62,500 nucleotides of DNA from NCBI RefSeq assembly GCF_964340395.1, contig NC_135567.1:10186984-10249483 (forward strand), in the 5' to 3' direction. Shown here piece by piece: positions 36,273 through 50,733 of this stretch. Both the position numbers and the translations under genes were made by a program. The notes under the pieces are model-generated. The model was not told where the DNA came from. It was given only the letters and a program-made list of their open reading frames with translations, and did no database searches. The stretch is from Glandiceps talaboti. Taxonomy: Eukaryota; Hemichordata; Enteropneusta; Spengelidae. How positions within the stretch are numbered: position 1 is the stretch's first letter; the number at the start of each line of letters is the position of its first letter.

Positions 36273-36361
<89 letters not shown>
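36005..36361. repeat. (AT)n ... (GT)n ... (AT)n microsatellite pair
   Basis: AT arrays at 36007-36080 and 36279-36361 bracket a unique spacer with GT (36221-36251). The spacer contains GATACACAGGAGCCGTTA, the same motif found beside the AT arrays at 13549-13570. Confidence 0.95.
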
Positions 36362-36364
<3 letters not shown>

Positions 36365-37967
36365 AAGTGTCAGAATACTTTTTCCTGACATTGTCATGAC
36401 ATTTAATAAAGACAGATGGCCATAACTCATAAGTATATTACTGTTCCTACGTTGGCGTTTAAGCTTTTAGATGACAGTAATCCAACTCATGTGAGGAGAT
36501 CCGTACATCTCCCGATCCGGAGGTGTGAACGAACGTATTGGTGATGTTATAAATGTATTGTATTACAGTTCGTGTGTACTTTGTAGATACGGTGAAAACT
36601 TTTTAAATCACTCTTGCAAGCATTGCAGGTTGGCGACCAACCCCAATTTCTTGTTTATAGGAAAGTGAACTTATCCCGCTCAAATATACCAGATCTTGAT
36701 ATCTCATACAATTTATATTGACACATGTAATATGGTGCACATTGTGATTGGGTCATAAGTTCATGATTATGTTAATTATGTATACACATCAAATGTCCAT
36801 TTCAAATTTTCGAATAGAGGGATGTTGTCATGTGAAGTCAAAATCAAGTATCTATACGTATTACATTATTAACGCTTCCAAGTCAAAAACAATTACACAT
36901 GTAATAATCATGATTTAATTGAATCTAGACACTCACATAAAATGAAAATATATCGAATTTCGTAATTTCATAATTTCTATATATGATAATGTATTTCCAT
37001 ACCCCATAAGATCATCTGCATTGTAAAGTAACTGAAGTGTGCGTGTCTAGTATAATTTCTGCTAACACAGGGACCTTTGTGCAAAAACATGTCATTTCCA
37101 TCTATTTCAATTTCTAACAATTCACCGCTAAAAGCCATCGGAGCATGTTACTATGTCACAGATGGCAGACGCACTAGGACGTTACCGGCGTCACTAAATC
37201 AAGCATTCAATTCTTAAGCTAAGAACTGCACTCCCTACGGTGTACCCTGAATACACAGTCACTCACAAAACGGTGCATTTGGAGAACCTCTTTAAGCCAG
37301 TCATAGACTACCTGCTTAAAAAGAAAACATATCTTTTCATACTCGGTGAGATGGCACTTTGAATACTTGCAATCACTCTCTCCTTTTTGTCCATACAGAG
37401 TCATCACTGACGCATACCATTCACAGACACACACGCCGGGAGATCATATGTCCCTTATTTATGATATTGGATATTGCCTCTTTCAGAGAAAAAACACCAA
37501 AGTGAATTTTCCAGCATTTTTTTTTGTAAAGTCGATAAGCTGTTTAAAGTAAGCATTAACCTACTGAAAAGCTCAACGGTGACATTTAGGGTTTTTGCAT
37601 ACTATGATGATTTGGTTTCCAATATGAGATAACAACTCAACTAATGTAGTATCCACGTCAAAGTATGAAGGATATTATCTAGCTGAAGCAGACTACTCAA
37701 GACATTGAAATAAGCCGTTATTGCTCCAAAGTCGTCTGCACAATTTCATTCTGCGCACATTCAGTGCATACGTATATTTGAATGTTTTTACACCATCAAA
37801 CTTTAAAAAGTTTCCTTTTTAGGAGTATACTTATGTACAGCTAATGTATGGTCTTCACCTATTCAATATTAAGTCACCTGGATAATATTCGTTATATGTG
37901 AATTCTGGCACTAGTGTCAGACTCTCACCGAGTATGACAATGTATGTTTTCTTTTTAGTTTAGTTGA
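36362..37967. other. Intergenic; one frame at 37219-37431 (minus) of interest
   Basis: The minus frame near 37219-37431 gives a Cys- and aromatic-rich peptide (GESDCKYSKCHLTEYEKIC...) with no ATG at its start. Without a convincing acceptor it cannot be called an exon. Remaining sequence is AT-rich and unique. Confidence 0.22.
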
Positions 37968-37970
37968 GGC

Positions 37971-38026
<56 letters not shown>

Positions 38027-38151
38027 TGTATGTATGTATGTATGTATGTATGTATGTATGTATGTATGTATGTATGTATGTATGTATGTATGTATGTATG
38101 TATGTATGTATGTGTGTGTGTGTGCGTGTGTATATATGTATGTATGTATAT

Positions 38152-38202
<51 letters not shown>

Positions 38203-38204
38203 CA

Positions 38205-38298
<94 letters not shown>

Positions 38299-38300
38299 TA
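37968..38300. repeat. Compound (AT)(TGTA)(TG)(AT)(CA)(TA) microsatellite with hairpin symmetry
   Basis: AT (37970-37999), TGTA (37998-38113), TG/CG (to about 38130), AT blocks (38138-38200), then CACACA/TACACA (38201-38240), TA (38239-38300). The TG-rich left and CA-rich right arms are complementary, with AT between and outside. It is one of the few places in the window where both strand senses of a motif meet. Confidence 0.96.
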
Positions 38301-38876
38301 TAAGCTCAAATATCTAATGTTTAGAAGTATTATTATAAATATTATTTACTATATATAATATATATTATAAAGTAGCATTCATATCACATGTAGCCCTCCA
38401 CATACCTACGGCAATGTGAATTGTAATAGACAAAGAGATGAACTATCTATCGACTCACATTGCAACATATGGTGTAAACATTGGCGGGACATCATTGATT
38501 TCGATTCTATACTCACTAAGTGGGTAATATTGCTTATATATTCGACATTAATCCCACGTACTTCCAAGGGTCATACAAATATATTTCATCGGGTAATAAT
38601 ATTTCGCCTTTGGTATATTTGTTCTGTTGTGTTATTGTTTTATTGTAATTTTCTACAAGCCATTGTTTCCTACGTATATAATGTATATTCTTATAGTTGT
38701 TAACTCATTGCACAGGCATCTATACCAGAGACAGTAAATATACATTGGGTGATTTGTATTCGTACTAATAAACCACAATAGATGTAACTGGAGTATAAAT
38801 TTTAGACATCAACATTGGAAATTTTTATAATACCAATAATTAGAGATTAATTAATTATACATAAGTACGACCGTTA
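38301..38876. other. Intergenic, no gene seen
   Basis: AT-rich. The 95-codon frame at 38416-38703 has no features. Confidence 0.35.
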
Positions 38877-39219
38877 ACATCAGACTGTGGACGAACGTAA
38901 CCTGCTACAAAAAAGTTAAGTGAGCACCTGAATTGGATTAATAACACTCGGTACAGCAGACTTGAACAACAGTGGTATGTGTTATGCTTCATGGTGAGAT
39001 ACTAACCGTTTTATGCCATGTGTGTACATGAAATGGTAGGGGAACTTCTAATTTGTTTGTGAACGTGGACTATTATGTAAAGTGGCCATTAAAATGTTTT
39101 TATCATATTATGGAATTTAGTACAAGTCTCTGTACTTTCAACATGCTGTGCCAAGTGTAATTAATCCAATTCAGTTATCTATTTTCCCTGTTTGTGACAT
39201 GTTCTATTAGTCCATAGGT
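38877..39219. mobile_element. Foldback MITE family C, copy 3
   Basis: AACCTGCTACAAAAAAGT...GAATTGGATTAATAACACTC matches copy 1. The right end (TTAATCCAATTCAG...CCCTGTTTGTGACATGTTC) is the inverse. The centre shares GTGGACTATTATGTAAAGTG with copy 1. Its right end abuts a tRNA-like SINE head at 39225. Confidence 0.87.
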
Positions 39220-39224
39220 GGATT

Positions 39225-39370
39225 GTAGGTGGCAGAGTGGTCAAACCCCTTGCCCCTTACCAATGCGGTCAGGGTTCGATTAAATTTACCACACTGTAAG
39301 AACGAAGAGGGTTGTTCAGTTTCAAAGAAATTCCCAGTTGCAGCTAGGGCCACTTCAAAAGCTAACATGA
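39225..39370 (+). mobile_element. Second tRNA-derived SINE type
   Basis: Box A-like GTGGCAGAGTGGTCAA (about 39229-39244) and box B-like GGGTTCGATTA (about 39271-39281) with tRNA spacing, then a body including CACACTGTAAGAACGAAGAG. This head differs from the 6720 family (Leu/Ser-like rather than the GGTTAGAGTGG head) and has no AAAGCGCTTT module. Confidence 0.55.
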
Positions 39371-41004
39371 ACTCTTAAAGATAAAAGAATTACTGCAATA
39401 TGAAGAATTATTTTTCCTTTTGATGACCAAACTGTGAGGGAGACAAACTACACTGGGAAAATGTCTAAAAAATGTCTGTAAGTGTCCAAGCCAACTCACT
39501 GTTATATTATTTAATTTTTTTTTTCAGAAATCAAAACCATTATATTTTAGACACATCACCTGTTGCAGTTCTTGACAGATCAATAAGCAATAACCATATA
39601 TTGCTTTCCACACTATTTACTATGTCTATTTAATAAGCTGATTGACTGTAGCTTTTCTATCGCTAAAGTTTTGAGGTCACAACACATATTGTGATTGCTT
39701 TATGCATATGTATTATGTACCATCCAGTGTAGGCTGCAAGGCAGTGAAAGCCGATGAAACAAATACAGAAACCCGAGATGGTTTTTTTGCATGTCATTTC
39801 ATTATAGTAATACCTTGTTCAATTCTATGCATATGCCGAGTGTTATTTAAACGTGACAGTCTGTGTTTACACTGAGCGTTATACAAACAACTCCGAAATT
39901 GGAGGGAAAAAAAGGCTTCTTTTCTATTTAACATAGAAACTCTCTAGACAGGTAACACTTGTTGTTAGGGTAACAACCTGAAATTCCCGAGACAGATTAT
40001 TGTATCTGTTGTTAAATAAAGAGCTTGACTAATAACGTATTTGTGTATAGATTGCGAATTTGGGGTAGGTTAATATCACATTTGAATAAGCGTTTCACTA
40101 AAATTATGTCTATTTTTCCAACGGAAAGCATGCTTTTATGAACCAAATATTTTGCGGTGACTTGTCCCCTCTTCTCCAGGAGTTCACCAGTACTGTGAAA
40201 CTGAATATTTCCACTCTACACATGACCTACGTTATGCCTTACGATGGAAGTGCTTAAACTGAGCTGAGTAACCAGAGGTAGTAAAGACGAATATGTTTAA
40301 ACATGTCTGACTAAATACATTACAAGATTAATGTATCAAAATTATACTGTAATCACCCCCCCCCCCCTTTAAAGGAACATCACCAAAAAACAATGTCGTA
40401 CAGTTAAAAATGTTGATTAATAAAGTAAATACGTTCACAATGTCTTCATTTGCGCATATACAACATTTACAATTTGCTTTGATAGTAGTGGTTATAGCAC
40501 ATTATGAATATACTCTGGGGAACTTATGATTGCAACATTTCATCTTCAAGAAGGTCAGTGACGATACTTTCACCAATACTCTCATAAAGAGAACAAATAA
40601 AATTTTAGGAGATTCTCCCGTCACGCTTTTTATTTTACAATACAATAAAATGTTTAAATATAATTTATAACCTCGCACAACATACATATGCCCACGCATG
40701 TCACTATAGTGGTGGGTGACATTAAAAACTATCACCTCAAACGTCATCAAAGTGTTCATTAAAAGTATATACAATCATATATTCAGCAATATATCACCAT
40801 GTGACATTAACTATCAATGGGGCATAAACTGAATTTATATGTTTGCCTAAAGTATCTCTGCTACATATAAAGAGGTACCTACATCTTTATATTTTATAGA
40901 CGCATAGTTAACTATCACTTGCTTATAATAGGTAGACCGAACACCTGGCTATCGGGCCTAATACAGAAATAATTCAATGACATAATTTCGTACATGTACA
41001 CTAA
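39371..41004. other. Intergenic, no gene seen
   Basis: AT-rich. A run of C lies at 40358-40370. A 90-codon minus frame (40502-40774) shows no domain. Confidence 0.4.
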
Positions 41005-41240
41005 ATCAAGGAATTGAATTGGAGATGGGCAGGGCACTTAGCAAGAAATGAAGACAACAGATTGACCAATAGACTCACAGAATGGTAAGCAGGGGCAGAA
41101 AAAAGGAAAGGAAGACAGAAAAAGAAGAGGGGGTTTAAATAACCATGTACATGAATAAGGCAACACGGAGTAGAATGGTAATATACAGACGAGAATGGAA
41201 ATTGCTGGAGGAGGGCTTCACTCAACATTGGATGAAAATA
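41005..41240 (+). pseudogene. Non-LTR retrotransposon C-terminus, broken
   Basis: The plus frame from 41005 reads IKELNWRWAGHLAR, then NEDNRLTNRLTEW, ending in TAA at 41086. This is the W-x-W-AGH-x-AR ... R-x-x-x-W segment found near the C-terminus of many non-LTR (LINE) reverse transcriptase polyproteins. After the stop the frame continues as GAEKRKGRQKKKRG. A frameshift (+2) then restores EWKLLEEGFTQHW and MKIAS, the usual closing motif. The stop and shift make it dead. No catalytic RT domain (Y-x-DD) is found upstream, so the copy is 5'-truncated. The clade cannot be set from this piece. Confidence 0.78.
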
Positions 41241-41783
41241 GCCTCAACTAAACTAAGTATGCTAATATGTAAAGGTCACCAATTTCGTGCAACAAAATGA
41301 CAATGTGCTAAAACACACTAGACCATTTTAATGTCTTGAAAGTCATGCATCCATACAAACATATACAGAAATAGTTTAATCGACGTTTTATGTAGGTATG
41401 TGGACGTAATTGAATTTTTATCTGAGGCAATAAATTTGGTACGTATTTTCCTTGCACTTGTTAATATGGAATCTATGACATTAACATTAATATTACTTCT
41501 AAGGACGTCTTAGTTTCCAGCAAACATTCCCATGTCACCTGGTACCCAATTAATGAGTGCACAAAGGTTATAAACCCAGCTTGGTGTACTGCATACACCC
41601 AGAATATGTGACCTTTTGTCAATGAATTCGTGACATGTAAAGTTACACAAGCCAAGTGTATGAGTCATTCAACTCGAGGGGAAACTACTTACATAAAACT
41701 CTAATGTAATATTGGTATACTTTTAATGACTGCGCAAACATTCCGTGACACTTGAATCGTGTTATGACGTTGTTGTTGTTATT
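41241..41783. other. Intergenic, no gene seen
   Basis: May contain the 3' UTR of the LINE fragment just upstream. No poly(A) or tail repeat is clear. Confidence 0.35.
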
Positions 41784-42376
41784 ACTGTATAATATTGTAC
41801 CCACAACTCTCCCTACCCCTTTCTCTCACATATAAGCTAATTCCGCAATTGAGAAAAGCTCACCATTGTACAGGGTTTGTACAAACATTTCTGTCGTTTT
41901 CGATTTGTACTTTTGTAACTCGTGTGTTTTTCAATACCCATTTTCATTGGTTCATCGATCAATTATTTTGCGTAGAAGGAGGTAGCACTTTTATACATTT
42001 TTTCAATGGACTTTCTTGAAAGGCAAGTAGAATATTTCAAGGCAATTATTTGCACCTGCTGTCACTTCACCAGAGACATTGATTTCTCTGCATAGGAATA
42101 AAAAGATTACATGTGAAAACTCGCTATGCAGACTCACCACCTTGGGTGGTGATTCTTTGATGTTAGAAAGCAGTTTATGTAAAGCACACTTTTACTCAAA
42201 ATTTGCAACAGTCTTTTGTAAATCTCAATCGTGCTTTCGTTACATGTTATTCAAATGTAATTGTTATATTTTAAATGTTAGGAAACATTACTTCTATTGG
42301 AGTTAATAAATAAGGAACATACATAACATCCGAACATACAACTCGGGGAGAGTTGTGGGTAAAATACTGTATAGTA
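41784..42376. mobile_element. Inverted-repeat element G (about 590 bp)
   Basis: The left end TACTGTATAATATTGTACCC-ACAACTCTCCC is inverted at the right end (GGGGAGAGTTGTGGGT-AAAATACTGTATAGTA), about 31 bp with few mismatches. Inner sequence has no transposase. The 74- and 75-codon frames inside (41795-42019, 42079-42306) show no domain. Single copy in this window. Confidence 0.75.
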
Positions 42377-43498
42377 CCACACTGGGCGAATAGGTATTAA
42401 TTTCCCGATGCCTTATAACTCATACAATACAATATATCGTGATACAATTTAGTACATATTATTCCTATATACCAAGTTTGAGTTTTTCAGATAGCACATG
42501 ATGGTAAGTGATGTTTTCCTCGGTAATTAGTACATACGTGTATCGTTTAATGTCCAGCAATGTATTATGTTCCAATAATTTATAATCTCAACTCGTTCTA
42601 TCAAATTTACATCTTCAAACGACTGCCTGAATGACGTAAGAGTGAAGAATACTGACAGCTTGAAATCAAGAACTCCCAGCTTATAAAAAAATATGTTCTG
42701 TGAATTATTTAAATCTTTAGTACTCATACAATTGAATATACCTGCATCTTATTAATATGGTTTGCTATATGCACGCATAATTGCATATGTTGTATACGTA
42801 TACAGATTCTGGGTCCATGTATACCAATGTGATGTATATCTTACATTGGGTGTACATATTGGTATTGATAACAGATATTGATAGTAATTCTCATACTAAA
42901 AAGACCTTTGTATGTTTCCTTCAAAACGGAATCCCCATGGACTTATAGAGATGTCTTGTGAGGGAGAAAAAGTATTATATCCCCCTGGGCATTTCTGTCA
43001 GTTTAGAGTTGAGGTTGTCGACCTTGTTATTTTGTAATGTATATATATTTCAATAATCGGTACGCTGAAGTAATAACCTCCGTGATCTTAGAAAGGATAG
43101 CGTTATATACTTGCACTTTTAAGCTTTTAAAACTAAGTATGTTTATCTGTTTATCTATGTACAAAACCATCGACAGTTGACTTTAATGTTTGACAAAGTA
43201 ACACAGTGTAATATTAAAAAGAGCACATTATTTGTATATGTATTACAGGTTTCAAATTTCAAATAGCGGTTTCTTCTTTATTCATTACAAAGGAATGTTT
43301 TTGCCCGTCGTACAATATTTCTAACGCCAGTCTGGAAGGTTTTCAGCAAATTTTGCTATAATAATGACTGCGACATTATTCATAAGCAAACAAGATGTCC
43401 ATAAATAGCAGGATTATATAATGTGGTTCTAGTTGGAGCATTTTGAAAATGTCAAACAAATAATTTTTCATATTTCTAATAGTATAGGTGAATTTGAT
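42377..43498. other. Intergenic, no gene seen
   Basis: AT-rich unique DNA. Confidence 0.4.
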
Positions 43499-43589
43499 AC
43501 ATACATACATACATACATACATACATACATACATACATACATACATACATACATACATACACTCATACACTCATACATACATACATACA

Positions 43590-43623
<34 letters not shown>

Positions 43624-43642
43624 CATACATACATACATACAT
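43499..43642. repeat. (CATA)n microsatellite
   Basis: Pure CATA broken by two CACTCATA variants near 43560. Confidence 0.97.
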
Positions 43643-45134
43643 AGACCTACACTGCTGCCCTTCGAAATAGTTAAATTATAGTAGATAACAGTACGCCTGC
43701 AGTAAGGAAAATTCTATATTTACAGTGAAACGTTGTCGCGCCCTCAATTTCTCTGTATATACGTACTAAATATGTTTTCCAATACCATTTACAACATTAA
43801 TATCATGATGTTTGTCATTTATGTTACTGCTAACTGGGCGTGATAATGTAACACACTGTGAAATACAGTAACTTTACGTGATGTGCATGTTATATTTCGT
43901 TTCCTAGCAACAACCTCATTGATGTTTTCGATGCTCACAGTTTCTACTATAAAAGATTTCCAAATGTTAGGAATACATCTAGTTTTATTTGACAATGATA
44001 GACGTGCAATAACTTTACAAGCTTACACCGCAAGGTACATTGAAATTTTTGCCTTTCAATAAACATTCGCAGTGTTTGAAAATGTTTCCAATATTTTCTC
44101 TTGATGTGGAAATAGAAAGATCTATTTAGCGTCTTTAAAAGGAATAGTGTATACCTTAAGTTCTTTTCTCCGGTCTTTCTCCGGTTTTATATATATCAAG
44201 GTGTGAGCTATCTTACCAGGCAATTTTAGTTCGTCTGCCGGTAAACAATTCAAATGGACGGAAATCAAATGTTCATTATCGTTAAATATTGACGTGTTTG
44301 TGAGGTCTTGGTAGTTCTACAATTGACATCAGCAGTTTGTTGAGTATTACTACGGAAAATGTACTATCGGCAACGGAAAATAAACACATACACTAAAACT
44401 ATTGTTGTTATAGGTGGCTAATTAAAGGAAAACTACTTTTCAGAACGGACACATACATGTAGGGTTTTACAAATATTGTAAACTACCTTCCGGAAAACTT
44501 TAAACCCACAAAATGCTATGTGACTTTAGAAAAAAAAATCCCTCGGCCAATGATTCTGTTTCTACTACAGAATAGGACCTAACCTACTTGAAAGCAATAG
44601 TAAAACGTTCAACTAATCTTATTTTTTTCCTTATCCAACAATTATATATGTATTAACAATGAATAGTAATTTACTAGGATATGAGGTAAAACAAAAGTGA
44701 CAATCAGCATTATGGAAACAAATTTAACTGTATGAGGAACCCGGAAGAGACAGTCTGGATATATTCAGACATGGCGTCATCAGGCTTTTAAGACATGCTC
44801 TTTTCATTTGTAATATAAAGAAATGTAATTAATATTAAATAATTCATTATATCATTACCTTCCATACATTTTTTTCAGCTAGAAATGTATAAATACAGCT
44901 TAAATCTTCAAGAAGTTTGTAATTACAAATCAAAGTTTTATGTAATCGCACAGAATAAAATTGATTTTTTGTTAGAAGTGTGAACTTTCATCAAACTGAC
45001 AGGTAAATGTCACGTGACCCAAGCGCACAATTTAACCACAGTATAACTAGATATCACATTGTGCAAGTATGTATTCTAATTATTGCAATGGATGTAGTCT
45101 GCTTTTTGCTTTCAACAGTGTTACATGTCACTCT
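43643..45134. other. Intergenic, no gene seen
   Basis: AT-rich. AATAAA-type strings occur without an upstream coding segment. Confidence 0.4.
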
Positions 45135-45165
45135 AATAATACTACTACTGCTACTACTACTACCA

Positions 45166-45211
<46 letters not shown>

Positions 45212-45261
45212 CACTACCACCACTACTACTACTACTACTACTGCTACTACTACCACTACTG

Positions 45262-45295
<34 letters not shown>

Positions 45296-45340
45296 AACTA
45301 CTGCTGCTACCACAACTACTATCACACTACCAACGCCTAT
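45135..45340. repeat. (CTA)n trinucleotide repeat
   Basis: CTA/ACT units with CCA and GCT variants. All frames stay open and give Leu, Thr or Val homopolymers; not genes. Confidence 0.97.
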
Positions 45341-45839
45341 AAACCATCATAAAACTGACTTTTAAATGCACTTTAATAAAGTTTAACTGGCAAAGGAATT
45401 AGCCGCCTGTACACATATGTTTATGCAATACGGCACATGACATAACATTTAAAGGTTTCGTTTATGATCAGAATGTCTTACGTATATCAAATAAAGTGTT
45501 GAACGACAAACAAGACAGACTGAGGTTAACTGGTGCTTATGATGGAGGCTTGATGAAGGAGTGAATTAAATTGTATGATATGCAATGTCAAATATGGGGA
45601 TTACTTTACGAGTAAGATGCTAAAACGACTGCTGTCTGGTATGTCCTAGTCACATAAAGTAATGTTCGCATTTGGTAATCTATGATTTTTTATCAATCCT
45701 ATTCTATCACCATTCTTTCCCGGCTATGGAAAAGGGGAGGGGGTCGCACTTAGAAGGTGTTGCATTAGTCTTCATTTAAAGATAGTATCCAACAAAATTA
45801 CAGCTTAGTTTTTAGTACACAATCAGTGTGGAAGAGAAA
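45341..45839. other. Intergenic, no gene seen
   Basis: Unique sequence, no features. Confidence 0.4.
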
Positions 45840-46030
45840 CAGTCAGACAGAGACAGCGAGACGAAGAGACAGACAGACAGACAGACAGACAGATAGTTAG
45901 ACAGACAGGAGGCAGACATGCATACATGAACAGCAGCAAAGAGACAAACAAACATATACATACATACATACATACATACATACAGACATACAGACATACA
46001 GACATACATACATACATACATACATACTGA
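45840..46030. repeat. Degenerate (CAGA)/(CATA) microsatellite
   Basis: CAGA (45866-45890), an irregular spacer, CATA (45956-45983), CAGACATA mixed units, CATA (to 46027). More point-mutated than most loci in the window. Confidence 0.93.
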
Positions 46031-47744
46031 TACAGACAGACAACTATGACCAATTGCAACTTGCCTACATATGTCAGTAATTCAACACATCCTGAAGGAC
46101 ATTCAGAAAACCTGTATTCAATGTATAATCGTCTTAAAATGAAGGTCAACAGATTATCACGACCGATAGAACTCTAAATTGTAAGGAATCTACAGCTTTA
46201 TGAATTTATTGAGCATCTCTGCAATCCCTTATTAGTGAATCTATGCACCTAACAAGAGAATGAAATCAGACCACGTGGCCAATCCTTGCAGTAATCCACA
46301 AAGATTTGAAATTTTAATTCACATGTATAGGCTACGGAAGGAAAAAATGAAAAGCAAAAAGCAAGGACATAGAAACTGGAGAACTAGAGAAGAAAAAAAT
46401 AAATGAAATCGGTTGAATGGGGTCTGTGTGTCCTCATAACAGCTGTTACTTAGATGCACATATAGGCCGCATAATAGTACACATTCAACACAAACGTATG
46501 CTACTATTTCTCTCTCCATTCGACAATCATCTGAAAATCACTCGCACAACCCGTTCATCCTTTTTTTGATAACTAAGGTGGGCAGCCATGCATACACAAA
46601 AAGCTACATGGAAGACACAAAACAGACACTTTGACTGTTCCCTGACAGCCGCTCAAACCTTATTTTCTTTCAAAATATGCTCTCTCTCAATCTCAAATAT
46701 GACTGAATCTATAGTATGCATTTACAATAGAGCGTTTCTATGGAAACTGCACTGAGTGAACACCGTAATTCTGTAGGGAAAGTCTCAAAACGGAAATTAG
46801 TTACACTAACTATCCAGAACGCAGATGTAAGGGGACATAATTTTCAAAGAAATTTTCGCCGTGATTGTTGTCATTATATTCCTCAAAAGCGTTTATCCTT
46901 AACTTCCGTCGTCTTGTGTTGCCTGGCATACACCGCAAATGGTCAGTCCTCAAATTATGTCAACTCCACCGAGTACATTTTCACGATTATTGTAACTAAA
47001 ATATCTGAATTGCGTCATTTATTTATATATTTTTTTCGAGCACGTTGAGTAAAGTGTAATGACAATCTGTGGAGAGAAAACTCCTTTCCATCTTAATTCG
47101 GCTAATGTGTAGAGTAATCATATACCAAATCGTCCGCTATTTTCGTCTCTTTTTGCATCGAGGAAATGTTATTTTAACAGATTGCATAGACCGCACACAA
47201 TTGAATTCAGTTACAGCTAGCATTTGGCATTCGCCAGACGTAAGCCGCCGGTAGAAACATCTTTGCTTTTCTGGAAGACGGATGAAGTTCATCACGGCTC
47301 ACTGACTCGCACCCAAGGGTTCGTAGAAAGAGAAATAGCATAGCATTGGCGTCGTCTTTGCAGATATAATCCTAAATAACTACCTACGTAAATTAGAATG
47401 AATCAAAACTAACGAAGAACTAATACCTCAGTAACAACTACAAAACACTGCTAAGCTAGACTCGTCTAACACTATTACTTCTTGACTTTAATTCCAATCT
47501 TACAAAATCTACTGAACATGTTCACCAATACAAACTCTATTTCTGTTTAAATCGTATATTAAGGAATGAACACTGTTATCTTGACGCAGACAGCCATGAC
47601 GCCAATTTGACAATACACGTCATTCGGGTATCAGGTTCGCCTTTTTCTTCGCTGAATCTCGAAACAAAGATAGGAACATGAGACAAATATACTTAAGAGA
47701 AACACAGATGGCAACATGATCTCCATACACATAATATGTACACA
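46031..47744. other. Intergenic; 102-codon frame at 46740-47048 noted
   Basis: The ATG frame at 46740-47048 (METALSEHRNSVGKVSKRK...) has mixed composition but no recognised domain, no splice sites at its ends and no poly(A) signal. Confidence as a gene is low. Confidence 0.2.
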
Positions 47745-47777
47745 TACACACACACATACATACATACATACATACAT

Positions 47778-47816
<39 letters not shown>

Positions 47817-47987
47817 CACGCACGCATGCATGCTTGCATGCATGCATACATACATACATACATACATACATACATACATACATACATACACACATACACA
47901 CATACACACATACATACACACATACACACATACACACACATACACACATACATACATACATACATACATACATACATACATACATTC
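47745..47987. repeat. (CATA)/(CA) microsatellite with GCAT core
   Basis: CATA (about 47755-47793), CA (to 47818), a CpG-bearing CGCACGCATGCATGCTTGCATGC core (47819-47845), CATA, then mixed CACATACA units and CATA to 47985. The GCAT core is self-complementary. Confidence 0.96.
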
Positions 47988-47999
47988 ATTCTTTAATTC

Positions 48000-48504
48000 C
48001 TCCAAAATAACTACAAATTTATAAAACTGGCAGTCACAATGACTACCACAAAATCCTGGTAACAATTGGTATGTAAAAAGTCGATAATGAAGGTAAAAGT
48101 TCTACGTATTACATTGAGTTGGAGCCAGACACATGTCGTTGTCATATCAATTTAATTTGTCATGGCTGAACGAAAAATAGTATAGGGAATAATTTCTCAT
48201 TAATCTGGAGGTTATTCATTAATTATATTTCCTTTTCTTTCTCAGATCGCTGTGTCTCCGTATCATGATATGTTTGAATACGATAAGAGTTTTATCGGCA
48301 TATGCATCTATGCATGAAATTAACTTCGCTACTTTTTTACATACACAAGAATTGGGTCGTGCCAATTATACATAGAAACATAATACTGTGCGAGTTTCCA
48401 CAAAAGATGTTTTTCTCCTTGGAAGAAATCTAGTCATGGATTGATGTTAATACAGAACAATGATTACAATAGATATCAAAGAAAAAATGTGTATATGACC
48501 GATG
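48000..48504. other. Intergenic, no gene seen
   Basis: Unique sequence between two CATA loci. Confidence 0.4.
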
Positions 48505-48556
48505 ACATACATACATACATACATACATACATACATACATACATACATACATACAT

Positions 48557-48609
<53 letters not shown>

Positions 48610-48694
48610 TACATACATACATACATACATACATACATACATACATACATACATACATACATACATACATACATACATACATACATACATACAT
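48505..48694. repeat. (CATA)n(CA)n(CATA)n microsatellite
   Basis: Symmetric order: CATA (48507-48573), CA (48572-48604), CATA (48604-48693). Confidence 0.98.
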
Positions 48695-48699
48695 AAAGA

Positions 48700-49057
48700 G
48701 AATTAAGAGAGCGATGAAGAATACGTATACCTAGTTTACGTGAACGATTTTGTATTAATTTTTTTTAAATCCTGATTTAAAAGAAGAAGATAAAACTTAA
48801 GTGACATGGGTAATACATTAAGACAATCTTTCATTTCTAGTAAAGTAAATCCGATTAAAAAAAGAAAAGGGAATATGACATACAAGGGCATAACTTAGAT
48901 AGGTATTGAAGATAAATGTGACAGAATTACACGAGGCAGGGATTGAGCAACTGAGAACCCGAGACTGCGTATGATCAGAGTTGATTACGGTATAATAGTG
49001 GCTATTGGACACAAGAGATTTCCCGATTCTCTTAGAACATCTGACGAGACGAATACT
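48700..49057. other. Intergenic, no gene seen
   Basis: Unique sequence, no features. Confidence 0.35.
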
Positions 49058-49310
49058 TGAAAATGGATTTTTGCTTCGTAGTGTATCCCTTGGGAAGGTT
49101 AAGTTTACCGCGAGCTTTCATTTTTGCCCTTTTTCGGAAAAAGCAAATGTACAGTTCCTTCTGTGCCAATACATATATACAGAAATGGATCTCGAGCTTC
49201 GTGAAGAATCCCTTGGGAGCACTAAATCTACAGTGGCATTCGAAACTTATTTCTACATGTCTTTCAGCTTACAGATACAGTGTTCTTTTAGTGCGATTCA
49301 AATACACGCA
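49058..49310. repeat. Diverged 122-bp tandem duplication
   Basis: AAATGGAT...CTTCGT...TCCCTTGGGA recurs at 49061 and 49183. Both copies run through similar TACAG(T/A)...CAGT/TTC segments. Frames of 92-102 codons cross both copies and inherit the internal repeat; without domains they are not called as genes. Confidence 0.6.
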
Positions 49311-49509
49311 TGACATTAAGAATTATTTTTATTAAAGCATCGTCTGAAGTACTTGTGCGACTAAGAAAAATAAATATCTAATGTTTAAAATAAATGTCAC
49401 TGTGAAATCGGGATAAAGTTATGTTTCAGACCGTCCAATCTTCTGGCTATCAATCGTGAGTATGTCCTTCTGCGAGCTATGTCTACATTCGTCTCGCTGT
49501 CCCTGTCCA

Positions 49510-50733
<1,224 letters not shown>

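Noticed and set aside
40358-40370. C-run as a possible G-quadruplex site
   Set aside because: A single homopolymer run without three companion runs.
45007-45365. Leu-, Thr- or Val-homopolymer frames
   Set aside because: CTA trinucleotide array read in different frames.
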